A DNA stretch of 64,000 nucleotides from Flammeovirga yaeyamensis (GCF_018736045.1 NZ_CP076133.1:1922001-1986000); one strand, 5' to 3'; counted from the stretch's first letter, positions 1 to 8,759 are shown. The notes: generated by a model from the sequence alone, not told the origin. A program made the numbers and translations.

Positions 1-777
1 ACTTACATGGTTTTTATAGCCGATGTTTCCCATATAGGCTGTAGCAGAACTCACGTCCATTGGAAGAGCAGGATAACCGATATCTCTTCCTTCATCAAAC
101 ATAAAAAGCCCTTTAAATTCATGTTGATGATTGGGCTTGAATACAGTCGTTAGGGTATGATTTTGTTTCTGAAATTGAGTATACGGAACTTCTTGACCAT
201 GTCCATCTCTATAAATACCATGCTTTCTTAAAGCACCAGAATATCTGAAACCAAACTTTTCTGAAGATTGCTCTACAAACAAGTTACCGTCATAACCGTT
301 CGTGTTGCTACTGTAGAAACTTTGTATACCAGCATGAGTTCCTTGATTTAATTCTGGGTATTTCATCTCAGCTTGTAAAGTACCTCCAAGAGATGTACCA
401 AAACGTTGAGCATCTCCAGCCTTCGCAACTCTAAAAGTCGATAAATTGATGGGTTCCAAATAAGATGTTGCAGGATCCATTTTATCTGTACATGCATAAA
501 AAACACGCATACCATCTACAGACACGGTAATCTGACCATCAGAAAAGCCATCGATAATGGGTTCCCAAGCAAAACCACCTCTTTTGACTACATTCAAATC
601 GGTTTGCTGATTCATTAACTGATCTATCGTTAACTGATAATCGTTATTGGTGATGGTATCGGATTGTATCAAAACCTCACCTAGATAAACCGTTTTTAAT
701 GAATCTTTATCCTGAGAAAAAGTAGAAATGGCACTACTCAAAATAAGTAGTACCATAATAATGAATACGTTTTGCAT
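1..777 (-). CDS. TonB-dependent receptor, N-terminal part (runs off left edge)
   Basis: Reading the minus strand from the ATG at 777 gives an open frame of 259 codons that is still open at base 1, so the C-terminal barrel lies outside the window. It starts with a signal peptide (MQNVFIIMVLLILSSAISTFSQ without a break to the mature part), followed by a short plug-type region with motifs such as LIQSDTITNND, DGMRVFYACTDKMDP and FGTSLGGTLQAEMKYPE, and then beta-strand-like segments. This is typical of the plug and first strands of TonB-dependent outer-membrane receptors, which import metal chelates or other ligands with TonB energy. Its ATG overlaps the stop of the upstream lipoprotein gene by one base (TAATG), which points to translational coupling. 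The Met/His-rich partner suggests a metal ligand, but that is inference. Confidence 0.8.
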   Translation of the reverse strand, partial: MQNVFIIMVLLILSSAISTFSQDKDSLKTVYLGEVLIQSDTITNNDYQLTIDQLMNQQTDLNVVKRGGFAWEPIIDGFSDGQITVSVDGMRVFYACTDKMDPATSYLEPINLSTFRVAKAGDAQRFGTSLGGTLQAEMKYPELNQGTHAGIQSFYSSNTNGYDGNLFVEQSSEKFGFRYSGALRKHGIYRDGHGQEVPYTQFQKQNHTLTTVFKPNHQHEFKGLFMFDEGRDIGYPALPMDVSSATAYMGNIGYKNHVS

Positions 778-1664
778 TAGAATTCTAAATAGAATGATAA
801 TCCGTCCTCCTCAATAAGCTGTTGTTCTCCGTCTTTTACATTTAACTGTAATTGCCAATCTCCTACCATAGAGAAGTTGACTAATCCTGTATAAACGCCA
901 TCGGCTGTTTCCATTGGATGCTCATTATTTGAAGAACCATGACTCATTGATGGCATCCATGGAGTTACTTCAAATGTTAGATCATTGTAAGCTGTATAAG
1001 TTTCAAACATATGCTCATTTGATAATCTACCATGACTCATCATTGCTGGTGTTCTTCTGAAGGCAAGAATTTCATAATCGTTATTTCCCACGCTAGGATC
1101 ACCTGATAAGAAGTTGTAACCTAAGACTAAACGGTCATCTGAACCTGGAATTGGCACCATAATCACTGTCTTGTAATTTGCTGCTGGCAATAAGAATTCA
1201 ATGGCATTTACTTCAATCGGCATCATCCACATCCCTTCCATAGTATCATTCACATAATAAGATACATGAAGTGTCCATGTTCCCATTTCGGATGTTGGCA
1301 TAACGAAAAGTATTTGTCCTTCTCCCGTGGTTTCATTAGACATTCCAACATCAAATCCTCTAAGTGGTGTAGAGTGTTGGTGTGCAGGTTCTCCGTTCAT
1401 CATCATCTGCATCACAGGTATTATTTTCCATTCTCCACCTTCTGGCAATTCACCTTGAGTGATATCAAATTTTACATTATTTACTCCTTCATAAAGCATT
1501 TCTTTTGATGATTTCAAGGTCAATTCGATCCCCTCATCATTAGAAGAAGAAGCAATAATATTTAAGTCATCTCCAGGAATAATTTCTGTTGAATCATCAT
1601 TGTTGCATGAAAAGAAAGCTACTGATAAAAGAAAAGTATATACGAAAATTAATGATTTTTTCAT
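777..1664 (-). CDS. Met/His-rich lipoprotein, FixH/YtkA-like halves
   Basis: The chosen start is the ATG at 1664, which gives a lipoprotein signal peptide (MKKSLIFVYTFLLSVAFFSC, lipobox Cys20). Longer upstream codons run into a palindromic repeat and are not convincing. The mature protein has two similar beta-sandwich-like halves, each ending in a G-x-W-x-L-x-V pattern (MGTWTLHVSYY, VGDWQLQLNV). It is rich in Met and His: MQMMMNGEPAHQH, MMSHGRLSNEHMF and MPSMSHGSSNNEHP. Such clusters commonly bind copper in periplasmic chaperones. The YtkA/FixH-like label is from general pattern, not a search. It is the first gene of a coupled pair with the TonB receptor, so a surface or periplasmic metal-binding partner is a reasonable guess. 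Confidence 0.6.
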   Translation of the reverse strand: MKKSLIFVYTFLLSVAFFSCNNDDSTEIIPGDDLNIIASSSNDEGIELTLKSSKEMLYEGVNNVKFDITQGELPEGGEWKIIPVMQMMMNGEPAHQHSTPLRGFDVGMSNETTGEGQILFVMPTSEMGTWTLHVSYYVNDTMEGMWMMPIEVNAIEFLLPAANYKTVIMVPIPGSDDRLVLGYNFLSGDPSVGNNDYEILAFRRTPAMMSHGRLSNEHMFETYTAYNDLTFEVTPWMPSMSHGSSNNEHPMETADGVYTGLVNFSMVGDWQLQLNVKDGEQQLIEEDGLSFYLEF

Positions 1665-1996
1665 TTTAAAAAGTTTGTTGTGAGATGATACTATACTATT
1701 TGTAAGTGGTCCGTTTGACGTTGCGGTGCAACGTCCGTACATACAACACACTTCCTACAAATAATATAGAGTCTACCTCTAGTGTAGGTTTAAATGTGTA
1801 TCAAACAGTCTATCTAATTGATTTAAATAGAGTGATACATCAAAAAATAAGTTGGATTGTTGATTTTTATCTATTGAATAGATGTTGTCTAAATATCACA
1901 TTTTCAATATAAAACCGAATAATAAGACATCACAAAAAGGCATTACTTTAAAGTATGCTATTTGATATTCAACAGTAAATCAATTTAGAAATGAAT
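1665..1996. other. intergenic stretch, 332 bp
   Basis: This AT-rich gap lies between two minus-strand genes. Apart from the palindrome at 1717-1740 I see no gene or convincing terminator. Short open frames here are not supported. Confidence 0.5.
1717..1740. repeat. REP-like palindrome, copy 1
   Basis: GACGTTGC-GGT-GCAACGTC followed by CGTAC. This perfect 8-bp hairpin belongs to the same family as the copies at 38031, 53901, 58171 and 58246. Confidence 0.75.
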
Positions 1997-2389
1997 CTAA
2001 GCGATGGGAGGTTTTAGTAATCGGTCAACCACATCTTTTGAGGTTAACTGTGGGGTGCTCTTACGCACTTTTTCTTTGACAAGCAGAGGTTTCTCTGGCG
2101 AAAAATCGGGAACTAAACACTCTTTTTCGGCCATCGATAATACTACTTCCTTAGTAGTAACTGTATTGGCTTCCTCTTGCTTTTGCGCTTCTTTTTTCAT
2201 CTCTTTGTTGATGAAGCACTGTCCATGACAAGACATTTTAGGTTTGTCTTTATTGATACAAAAAACCTTCTCGATAAAATCTCTTTGGATCTCCAAGTCG
2301 ATCTTAAGTAAAGACAAAGAAAATGCATTGAACAGAATAACTCCTGCACAGACAAGATGAAAAAGTTGATGTAGCTTAGCTGTCTTCAA
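1997..2389 (-). CDS. small secreted Cys/His-motif protein
   Basis: This 130-residue protein has an N-terminal hydrophobic segment (about residues 8-28) that looks like a signal anchor or uncleaved signal peptide. It is followed by a compact motif CINKDKPKMSCHGQCFINK near residues 44-62 that has three cysteines and one histidine, then a Lys/Glu-rich low-complexity tail. Short proteins with this CHGQCF-type motif are, as far as I recall, common in Bacteroidota next to metal-related TonB receptors, but I know of no demonstrated function. It lies upstream of the Met/His-rich lipoprotein on the same strand, with a 332-bp gap. A role in metal binding is inference. Confidence 0.55.
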   Translation of the reverse strand: MKTAKLHQLFHLVCAGVILFNAFSLSLLKIDLEIQRDFIEKVFCINKDKPKMSCHGQCFINKEMKKEAQKQEEANTVTTKEVVLSMAEKECLVPDFSPEKPLLVKEKVRKSTPQLTSKDVVDRLLKPPIA

Positions 2390-2459
2390 TACATTAAAGT
2401 GTTTAAAATTCGTTGCAAACTTACTACTCTAATTATTGAAAACAAATGTTTATTCAGTG

Positions 2460-3377
2460 TTATTTCTTAATGAAGAAATTTTTTAATCTTTCAGTTAGCA
2501 TTTGTCTAAATACAGGTATTTGCTTTCTATCGGCACCAAAACTACTGTAAAATTGAGCTAAGCCAGGTATATCTCCGCCTTCAAAATCAAAAATTAAATC
2601 TCTCTCTGAATACTCTTTAATTAGTTGATCAATCAAGTAAGCTTGGGCGTTAACAGATTTTGCCTTTTCAGATGATGCGGCAAAATAGTATATCAATCGA
2701 TTTCCTTGTTGAATCATTAATACTGCGGAAATCACTTTGGCGTTTATTTCAGTAGCATACACTTGAGCAATATTTCTAGACTTTAATGCCTTATAAATCT
2801 TTCTCAAAAGGTCATATTGATGTTCTTCGATTTGATTGATTTTGTGAGCTACATTCTCTTTAAATAATTGGATGAGGTCTTCTATATTTCCCTCTTGAGT
2901 AAAATTTAAATCTTCAGATTTTTTCAATTTACGCTTTAGATTCTTATTGTATTGGGCACTTATTTCCTCATAAGACTTATTTAAAGAGAGATGATAAGTG
3001 GCCTCATATTTAATTCTTCTATGGACAGTTTTAGTATTATCCACATTAAATTTATAAGAAGAAATAAACTGAAACTCTTTAAACGACTTGAATAATTTGA
3101 ATTGAATTTGTTTATGATCAGGATGATAAATAATCCCTAGTTCATTGACAAAGGGATTATTTATTATCTTCATTATCCCCCATTTTATTTGATATTGGTA
3201 TGGGAGCACACCAATCATTTGATCTTTATCATAAACTATAAAAGCACCCCAATTTTCATCAAATAATTCTAGAAACCACGATTGCATGTAGAGCAATCCT
3301 TTTCCATATCGGTTAATAAAATTATCCCATTTGGGAAAATCAATTTCTTGACTTGAGAGGCGTTTTATGATCATCAA
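2460..3377 (-). CDS. GNAT-like / FemAB-type acetyltransferase domain protein
   Basis: This 305-residue soluble protein shows the layout of BioF2-like or FemAB-type acyltransferases. The N-terminal part has WDNFINRYGKGLLYMQSWFLELF and a phrase on database-like potential (MIGVLPYQYQIKWG is the visible stretch). The middle has a basic helix with KNLKRKLKKSEDLNF, and the C-terminal acyl-CoA-fold signature has YYFAASSEKAKSVNAQAYLIDQLIKE and FDFEGGDIPGLAQFYSSFGA. No signal peptide is evident. Proteins of this type transfer acyl or aminoacyl groups to cell-envelope molecules or small amines, and the substrate cannot be told here. The next gene upstream (DUF4870) is eight bases away on the same strand, so the two are probably cotranscribed. 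Confidence 0.55.
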   Translation of the reverse strand: MMIIKRLSSQEIDFPKWDNFINRYGKGLLYMQSWFLELFDENWGAFIVYDKDQMIGVLPYQYQIKWGIMKIINNPFVNELGIIYHPDHKQIQFKLFKSFKEFQFISSYKFNVDNTKTVHRRIKYEATYHLSLNKSYEEISAQYNKNLKRKLKKSEDLNFTQEGNIEDLIQLFKENVAHKINQIEEHQYDLLRKIYKALKSRNIAQVYATEINAKVISAVLMIQQGNRLIYYFAASSEKAKSVNAQAYLIDQLIKEYSERDLIFDFEGGDIPGLAQFYSSFGADRKQIPVFRQMLTERLKNFFIKK

Positions 3378-3385
3378 AGAAAGGC

Positions 3386-3769
3386 TTACTTAATAAAATC
3401 TATAGTGAATGGATATTCATATACTTCACCTTCTCTTGATTTAACAGCACCAATAATAGCACAAACCACTGATAAAATCCCGACGGCAATTACAAAAGGT
3501 ATACCTATTAGGACAATAGACAAAAGACCAAAAATAATGTAGTACAAATAAGAACTAATTATCCAATTGACAATATGTTTTCCTTGTACATCAATTTTTT
3601 CACTTTGATCTTTATTTAAAGCCCACATGATAATAGGTAAAGCAATACCTGCTACAGGTACTACATAACTTGCGAACTGAGCAATGTGCATTAAAGCACA
3701 AAATTGGTTTTCTTCCATCCCCCAAGGTCTTACCTCAGCTTGATGAAAATTTTCGTTGTGAATGTCCAT
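3386..3769 (-). CDS. DUF4870 family membrane protein
   Basis: This 127-residue protein has three hydrophobic segments, around residues 30-50 (FASYVVPVAGIALPIIMWAL), 67-85 and 88-108. The pattern with WALNKDQSEKIDVQGKHIVNWIISS between the first two is the signature of DUF4870 proteins (formerly grouped with Tic20-like proteins). The family has no established role. It sits just before the acetyltransferase-like gene and is probably cotranscribed with it. Confidence 0.8.
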   Translation of the reverse strand: MDIHNENFHQAEVRPWGMEENQFCALMHIAQFASYVVPVAGIALPIIMWALNKDQSEKIDVQGKHIVNWIISSYLYYIIFGLLSIVLIGIPFVIAVGILSVVCAIIGAVKSREGEVYEYPFTIDFIK

Positions 3770-3839
3770 ATAATTTTATGTCAACATGATTAATAGATTA
3801 GTCGTAATCAAAAGTACGGAATTTTACAGAAATATTAAA

Positions 3840-4883
3840 TCATGTACTTTCTCTCTCGATCAATTTAATTGGTAGAATCTTCTGAATTGACATTGGTATA
3901 AATACCTTCCCATCATCTTTCGCTTTCTTCATGGCATCCATACGATCCTTTAATAAGTTCGCCGCCCAATAACCCATATCTTTCGCCGGTTGAGAGATAG
4001 TGGTTAAACTTGGGTAAAACAACTCTCCCATTGCATCACCAGAAATACCCATTACTGCTACCTCTTTTGGAATCTTAATATCACGTTTATGCAATAGACG
4101 CATGAGTTTAAATGCAATTGGATCGTTGAAAGCCAAAATAGCATCTGGTTTATCTTTTAAAACCATCAGTTTATCCAAAGCGGTACCGACACTTCTTCTT
4201 AGGTCAGTTGCAGGCACAATCAAATCTGCCGATGTTGAACGGCCATTTCTCTCCATTGCCCGAATGTATCCTTCCTGCCTTTGCTGGGAAATAAACATGT
4301 CAACAGGACCTGTTATAAATGCTATTCTTTTATATCCTTTATTAATAAGATGTGTTGTTGCTTGATATCCTGCATCGAAGTCATCAATAATTACTCTTGG
4401 AATAGGTAAAATTGAATCTGGAAGGTAACGGTCAAATATCACTACGGGAATTTCTTGTTCCATTGCCCTTTTTAAATGATCATCATTTTTGGTATTCATC
4501 GATAATGATATCATAATACCATCCACCTGTCTATCCATTAATAGATCAATACACTCACTCTCGTTGGTCACGTTCTCATCTGAGTGTAGAATAATCAAAT
4601 CGTAACCTAAAGGTTTTAAGAATTCTTCGATGCCTATAATAACATTACCGAAAAAGGGAACCGTGATTTCTGGTATGATTACGCCAATTAAAAAGGACTT
4701 TTTACTCGCTAACCCTGCCGCAAGCACACTTTTCTTATAACCGATTTTCTCGGCAAGCTCTAGCACCTTGCGTTTGGTCACGGGATTAATATCATCTGCA
4801 TTTCTTAGTGCCCTTGAGACAGTTGACACCGAAATATCTAATCTTCTTGCTATATCCTTAATGGTAGGCTTCCTATTTTTCAT
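3840..4883 (-). CDS. LacI-family transcriptional regulator of the galactose genes
   Basis: This 347-residue protein has the standard LacI layout. An N-terminal helix-turn-helix at residues 5-55 (TIKDIARRLDISVSTVSRAL, then the hinge region ending GYKKSVLA) is followed by a periplasmic-binding-like sugar sensor domain (FLIGVIIPEITVPFFGNVI, MGISGDAMGELFYPSLTTI). It is encoded divergently from galK, with 169 bp between the two starts. That gap contains tandem copies of CCGGTAACGTT at 4930 and 4942, which resemble LacI-family operators centred on a CG pair. The obvious inference is that this regulator controls the gal genes, and perhaps itself, in response to a galactose-derived signal. Other sugars cannot be excluded. 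Confidence 0.88.
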   Translation of the reverse strand: MKNRKPTIKDIARRLDISVSTVSRALRNADDINPVTKRKVLELAEKIGYKKSVLAAGLASKKSFLIGVIIPEITVPFFGNVIIGIEEFLKPLGYDLIILHSDENVTNESECIDLLMDRQVDGIMISLSMNTKNDDHLKRAMEQEIPVVIFDRYLPDSILPIPRVIIDDFDAGYQATTHLINKGYKRIAFITGPVDMFISQQRQEGYIRAMERNGRSTSADLIVPATDLRRSVGTALDKLMVLKDKPDAILAFNDPIAFKLMRLLHKRDIKIPKEVAVMGISGDAMGELFYPSLTTISQPAKDMGYWAANLLKDRMDAMKKAKDDGKVFIPMSIQKILPIKLIEREST

Positions 4884-4929
4884 ATCACAAATAGACGAAA
4901 AAATAACGAAAATAACAACCGAGAATTTA

Positions 4930-4952
4930 CCGGTAACGTTTCCGGTAACGTT
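4930..4952. promoter_or_regulatory. tandem LacI-type operator in the galK promoter
   Basis: CCGGTAACGTT occurs twice, at 4930-4940 and 4942-4952, with a 12-bp period. Each copy is centred on the AACGTT palindrome typical of LacI-family sites. The pair lies at about the -35 region relative to the -7 element at 4974 and 46 bp from the regulator start. Confidence 0.6.
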
Positions 4953-4973
4953 ATTTTAAAAATATCGGAAGTG

Positions 4974-4981
4974 TATATTTG
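4974..4981 (+). promoter_or_regulatory. -7 promoter element of galK
   Basis: TATATTTG matches the Bacteroidota -7 consensus TAnnTTTG exactly. It lies 72 nt before the galK ATG and directly downstream of the operator repeats. The -33 region is T-rich but has no clean TTTG. Confidence 0.6.
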
Positions 4982-5052
4982 CCATTTAAAAATTTTTCGC
5001 TGATGTTTGAATCATCGAAATGAAACGAAAATAAAAATTTAATTTTTTAGAT

Positions 5053-6213
5053 ATGCAAACAACAGCAATCGTAGCTAAGTTCGAAGAACTATTTAAAAAC
5101 GAACCACTAATTTCAAGAGCTCCAGGTCGTGTAAACATTATCGGTGAGCATACAGACTACAACGATGGTTTTGTATTACCAGCATCAGTAGATAAAGAAA
5201 TGGTATTTGCTATCGCTTTAAACGGTACAGATACAGTAAATGCTTTTGCATTAGACTTAAACGAGCAAGATTCATTCAAATTAGACTCGATTGTACCCAC
5301 TGAAGGTTGGATTAACTATATCAAAGGTGTTGTTGCAGAAACAGCTAAAAAAGGTTTAGAACCACAAGGTTTTGATGTTGTATTTGCAGGCGATGTGCCT
5401 CTAGGAGCAGGTATGTCATCTTCAGCTGCATTAGAATGTGGTTTGGCTACTGGTCTTAATAAACTATTTAATGGCGATCTATCTAAATTAGATATCGTTT
5501 TAGCTTCTCAAATGTCTGAGCATAACTATGCAGGTGTGAAATGTGGTATCATGGATCAGTTTGCTTCTACTTATGGTCAAACAAACAAAGTAATCAAGTT
5601 AGACTGTCGTACTAAAGAGTATGAGTACCATACTTTAGACATCACAGGTCATAAACTTGTATTATGTAATACAAATGTAACTCACTCTTTAGCTTCATCA
5701 GAGTACAATACTCGTAGAGAGCAATGTGAAGCAGGTGTTGAGGTAATCAAAAAGAAATATCCAGAAATCATCAACCTTCGTGATGTAACGGTTGAAATGA
5801 TGAAGGAATTCGAAGGCGAAATGGATCAAGTAATCTACAACAGATGTTCTTATGTTGTTGAAGAAAACGACCGTTTAGAAAAAGCTTGTGAATTTATGGA
5901 CAAAGGTGATTTGGTGAACTTAGGTAAAATGATCTATGGTTCTCACGAAGGCCTTTCTAAGAAATATGAAGTGTCATGTCCTGAGTTAGACTTCTTAGTT
6001 GAGCAAACTCTTGATGATGACAGTGTGTTAGGTGCGCGTATGATGGGCGGTGGCTTCGGTGGCTGTACTATCAACTTGGTAAAAGAAGATGCAGTAGATG
6101 CATTCATCGACCGTATGACTAAAGCCTACAAAGATGGCATGGGTAAAGACATGTTGGCTTATGTAGTTGTTATCGGGCCAGGTGCTAGAACTGAGGAAGC
6201 TGTAGAGGCTTAA
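5053..6213 (+). CDS. galK: galactokinase
   Basis: This enzyme phosphorylates alpha-D-galactose at C1 with ATP, the first committed step of the Leloir pathway. All three GHMP-kinase signatures are present: the galactokinase motif APGRVNIIGEHTDYNDG near residue 23, the ATP-binding glycine-rich loop VPLGAGMSSSAALE near residue 120, and the C-terminal MMGGGFGGCTINLV near residue 335. The length of 386 residues is normal for the family. It is the first gene of a galK-galT-galE-galM series on the plus strand, preceded by LacI-type operators. Galactose released by the polysaccharide locus at 33-64 kb would be its natural substrate, which is inference from context. Confidence 0.97.
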   Translation: MQTTAIVAKFEELFKNEPLISRAPGRVNIIGEHTDYNDGFVLPASVDKEMVFAIALNGTDTVNAFALDLNEQDSFKLDSIVPTEGWINYIKGVVAETAKKGLEPQGFDVVFAGDVPLGAGMSSSAALECGLATGLNKLFNGDLSKLDIVLASQMSEHNYAGVKCGIMDQFASTYGQTNKVIKLDCRTKEYEYHTLDITGHKLVLCNTNVTHSLASSEYNTRREQCEAGVEVIKKKYPEIINLRDVTVEMMKEFEGEMDQVIYNRCSYVVEENDRLEKACEFMDKGDLVNLGKMIYGSHEGLSKKYEVSCPELDFLVEQTLDDDSVLGARMMGGGFGGCTINLVKEDAVDAFIDRMTKAYKDGMGKDMLAYVVVIGPGARTEEAVEA

Positions 6214-6257
6214 TCATTCTATATGATGATGTTTCAAGCATGATCAATTAATAAGGA

Positions 6258-6320
6258 CTGTTTAAACAACATTTTTACCGTGGCGAAAGCCAAACTTTTT
6301 CAACTTAAATGTTTAAACAG
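6258..6320. repeat. inverted repeat with internal hairpin between galK and galT
   Basis: CTGTTTAAACA (6258-6268) and TGTTTAAACAG (6310-6320) form an 11-bp inverted repeat, each arm itself containing the palindrome TGTTTAAACA. Between them lies a small hairpin TGGC-GAAA-GCCA (6281-6292) with a GNRA-type loop. This could be a pair of operator sites or a structured leader of galT. Confidence 0.5.
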
Positions 6321-6409
6321 CGACTTAAACTAAATTTACAAACTGATTGGGGAGATCAGTATCTCCCCAATCAACTACTACAAAGACTTTATTATTAAAG
6401 ACCGAAAAA

Positions 6410-7480
6410 ATGAAATTTAACTTTGAAGACCATCCTCACAGACGATACAATCCACTAACAGGTGAATGGATTCAAGTATCTCCACATAGAGCGAAGAGAC
6501 CTTGGCAAGGACAAGTAGAGAAGATTGAAGAGGAACAACGTCCGGAACACGATCCAGACTGTTACCTATGTGCGGGTAATACGCGTGTAGGTGGTGAAGT
6601 TAATCCTGATTATAAGGATACATTTTCTTTCCAAAATGATTTTGCCGCTTTATTAGAAGATATTCCTTCTGGAGAAGTAAACGAACATAACGGTTTGTTT
6701 AGAGCAAAAAGTGAAAGAGGTCTATGTAAGGTGATTTGTTTCTCACCTCGTCACGACTTAACTATTCCAGAAATGGAAGTAGGCGGAATCCGTAAAGTGG
6801 TTGACTTATGGTGTAAGGAATATACTGAACTAGGTGAAAGAGATTACATTAATCACGTTCAAATTTTTGAGAACAAAGGTAGTGTAATGGGTTGTTCTAA
6901 CCCTCACCCACATGGTCAGATTTGGGCACAAGAATCTGTTCCATTGGAGCCTGCTAAAAAAGCAGTCAACCAAAAAGAATATTTCGAAAAGCATGGTAGA
7001 ACATTGCTTTCGGACTACATCAAAGTAGAAATTGAACAAGGCACTCGTGTAGTTTATGAGAACGAACACTTTGTTGCACTTGTACCTTATTGGGCAGTTT
7101 GGCCTTTCGAAACAATGATCGTTCCTAAGAGAGCAGTTTCAAAGATCACTGACCTTACTGAAGAAGAAAAAGATGCTTATGCAGTTGCTTACAAGCAATT
7201 AACTGTAAAGTATGACAATATATTTGAGGTATCCTTCCCTTACTCTGCTGGTATTCACCAAGCACCAACAGACGGAGAAGATCACCCAGAGTGGCATATG
7301 CACATGTGTTTCTACCCTCCTTTACTTCGTTCTGCAACAGTGAAGAAGTTTATGGTAGGTTACGAAATGCTAGCAAACGCTCAAAGAGATATTACAGCAG
7401 AAACTGCGGCTGCAAGAATCAGAGAACAATCTTCTGTGCATTACAAGCAGCGTGAGTTGGCTGAAGATAACAATCGTTAG
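6410..7480 (+). CDS. galT: galactose-1-phosphate uridylyltransferase
   Basis: The enzyme exchanges galactose 1-phosphate with UDP-glucose to give glucose 1-phosphate and UDP-galactose. The start is set at the ATG at 6410 ([20 protein letters not shown]), since upstream codons in the same frame read through non-conserved intergenic sequence. Visible family features are the N-terminal [22 protein letters not shown], the zinc-type CYLCAGN, the active-site [10 protein letters not shown] with the nucleophilic histidine, and the C-terminal [19 protein letters not shown]. The length of 356 residues is normal. A clear rho-independent terminator follows at 7497-7533, so galK-galT form one unit and galE follows with its own leader. 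Confidence 0.97.
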   Translation: MKFNFEDHPHRRYNPLTGEWIQVSPHRAKRPWQGQVEKIEEEQRPEHDPDCYLCAGNTRVGGEVNPDYKDTFSFQNDFAALLEDIPSGEVNEHNGLFRAKSERGLCKVICFSPRHDLTIPEMEVGGIRKVVDLWCKEYTELGERDYINHVQIFENKGSVMGCSNPHPHGQIWAQESVPLEPAKKAVNQKEYFEKHGRTLLSDYIKVEIEQGTRVVYENEHFVALVPYWAVWPFETMIVPKRAVSKITDLTEEEKDAYAVAYKQLTVKYDNIFEVSFPYSAGIHQAPTDGEDHPEWHMHMCFYPPLLRSATVKKFMVGYEMLANAQRDITAETAAARIREQSSVHYKQRELAEDNNR

Positions 7481-7496
7481 TTAGTAGTTTAGTTGG

Positions 7497-7533
7497 GCAA
7501 ATCATTGTTTTTACTATGATTTGCTTCTTTTTT
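7497..7533 (+). terminator. rho-independent terminator after galT
   Basis: GCAAATCAT (7497-7505) pairs with ATGATTTGC (7516-7524), followed by TTCTTTTTT. Confidence 0.8.
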
Positions 7534-7570
7534 AAAAAGTTGTATCTGGACAATACAGCTTTAAAATACT

Positions 7571-7647
7571 AAGGGAGTTGGTTTTAGGACAGTAAATTTC
7601 ATTTTCATACGGACAAACTAAAAAATACAGTACCAACTCCCTTTTTT
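7571..7647 (+). promoter_or_regulatory. long stem-loop leader / attenuator-like element before galE
   Basis: AAGGGAGTTGGT (7571-7582) and ACCAACTCCCTT (7632-7643) form a perfect 12-bp stem around a 49-nt loop and are directly followed by a run of six T. It ends 31 nt before the galE start. It has the form of a terminator or attenuator in the galE 5' leader. Confidence 0.5.
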
Positions 7648-7677
7648 ATTCGAACAAAAACTTATCAATTATATATC

Positions 7678-8715
7678 ATGAAAAAGAAAATATTAGTCAC
7701 TGGAGGTTTAGGGTACATCGGATCTCACACTTCAGTAGAATTAATCAATAAAGGTTTTGAAGTAGTAATTGTCGATAATTTATCGAATTCAGAAAAAGGA
7801 GCGTTGGATGGCATCGAAAAGATTTCAGGTGTTAGACCCACTTTTTATGAGTTCGATTTATTGGATTCTGAGCAATTAGATAATTTGTTCAAAACAGAAA
7901 AATTAGATGGTATTATCCACTTTGCCGCATCAAAAGCTGTGGGTGAATCGGTAGATAAACCACGTTTATATTACAGAAACAACCTTCAAACGCTACTGAA
8001 CCTATTGGATGCAATGGTAGCACATGGAGTTGACAATATTGTATTCTCATCATCTTGTACTGTATATGGTCAGCCAGACGTGCTTCCTGTTACAGAACAA
8101 ACTCCAGTACAACCTGCTTTATCACCTTACGGTAATACGAAGCAGATTTGTGAAGAAATTTTGAGAGATACTGTTGCAGCAGATGCAAATGTAAAAGCTG
8201 TAGCACTTAGATACTTCAACCCAGTGGGTGCTCATGCTTCTGCTGAAATTGGTGAATTGCCACTTGGTGTTCCTCAAAACCTAATGCCTTTCATTACACA
8301 AACAGGTGTTGGTAAACGTGAAATGCTTAGCGTATTTGGTGACGATTACGATACGAAAGATGGTACTTGTGTTCGTGATTATATCCACGTTGTTGATTTG
8401 GCTCAAGCACATATCGTTGCATTAAATCGTATGATTGAGGGGAACCAAAAATCAGAGTACGAATTCTTTAATGTAGGTACTGGTACTGGTTCAACAGTAT
8501 TAGAAGTCATCCAATCTTTCGAGAAAACATCTGGTGAGAAATTAAATTACAAGATTGTCGAAAGAAGAGCGGGAGATATCGAAAAAATCTATGCAGATAC
8601 TACTTTCAGTAACAAAGAATTAGGTTGGTCTTCGGAAAAAACATTAGACGACATGACTTCTTCTGCTTGGAAATGGCAATTGCATTTAAAAGAAAAAGAG
8701 GCTGAAACAGTCTAA
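7678..8715 (+). CDS. galE: UDP-glucose 4-epimerase
   Basis: This enzyme interconverts UDP-galactose and UDP-glucose with tightly bound NAD. The extended SDR signatures are present: the Rossmann motif TGGLGYIGSHT at the N-terminus, FAASKAVGES, the catalytic SSSCTVYGQP, the YGNTK motif with the catalytic Tyr and Lys, and the C-terminal GDIEKIYADTTFSNKELGW. The length of 345 residues is usual. It lies downstream of galT, separated by a terminator and a stem-loop leader, and is followed by its own terminator at 8733. Its independent signals suggest it can be expressed apart from galKT, for example for envelope sugar synthesis. Confidence 0.97.
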   Translation: MKKKILVTGGLGYIGSHTSVELINKGFEVVIVDNLSNSEKGALDGIEKISGVRPTFYEFDLLDSEQLDNLFKTEKLDGIIHFAASKAVGESVDKPRLYYRNNLQTLLNLLDAMVAHGVDNIVFSSSCTVYGQPDVLPVTEQTPVQPALSPYGNTKQICEEILRDTVAADANVKAVALRYFNPVGAHASAEIGELPLGVPQNLMPFITQTGVGKREMLSVFGDDYDTKDGTCVRDYIHVVDLAQAHIVALNRMIEGNQKSEYEFFNVGTGTGSTVLEVIQSFEKTSGEKLNYKIVERRAGDIEKIYADTTFSNKELGWSSEKTLDDMTSSAWKWQLHLKEKEAETV

Positions 8716-8732
8716 ATTTATAAGACTTTAAT

Positions 8733-8759
8733 AAAAAGCAGATTTCGGTCTGCTTTTTT
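8733..8759 (+). terminator. terminator after galE
   Basis: AAAAAGCAGA (8733-8742), loop TTTCGG, then TCTGCTTTTTT (8749-8759). Confidence 0.85.
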
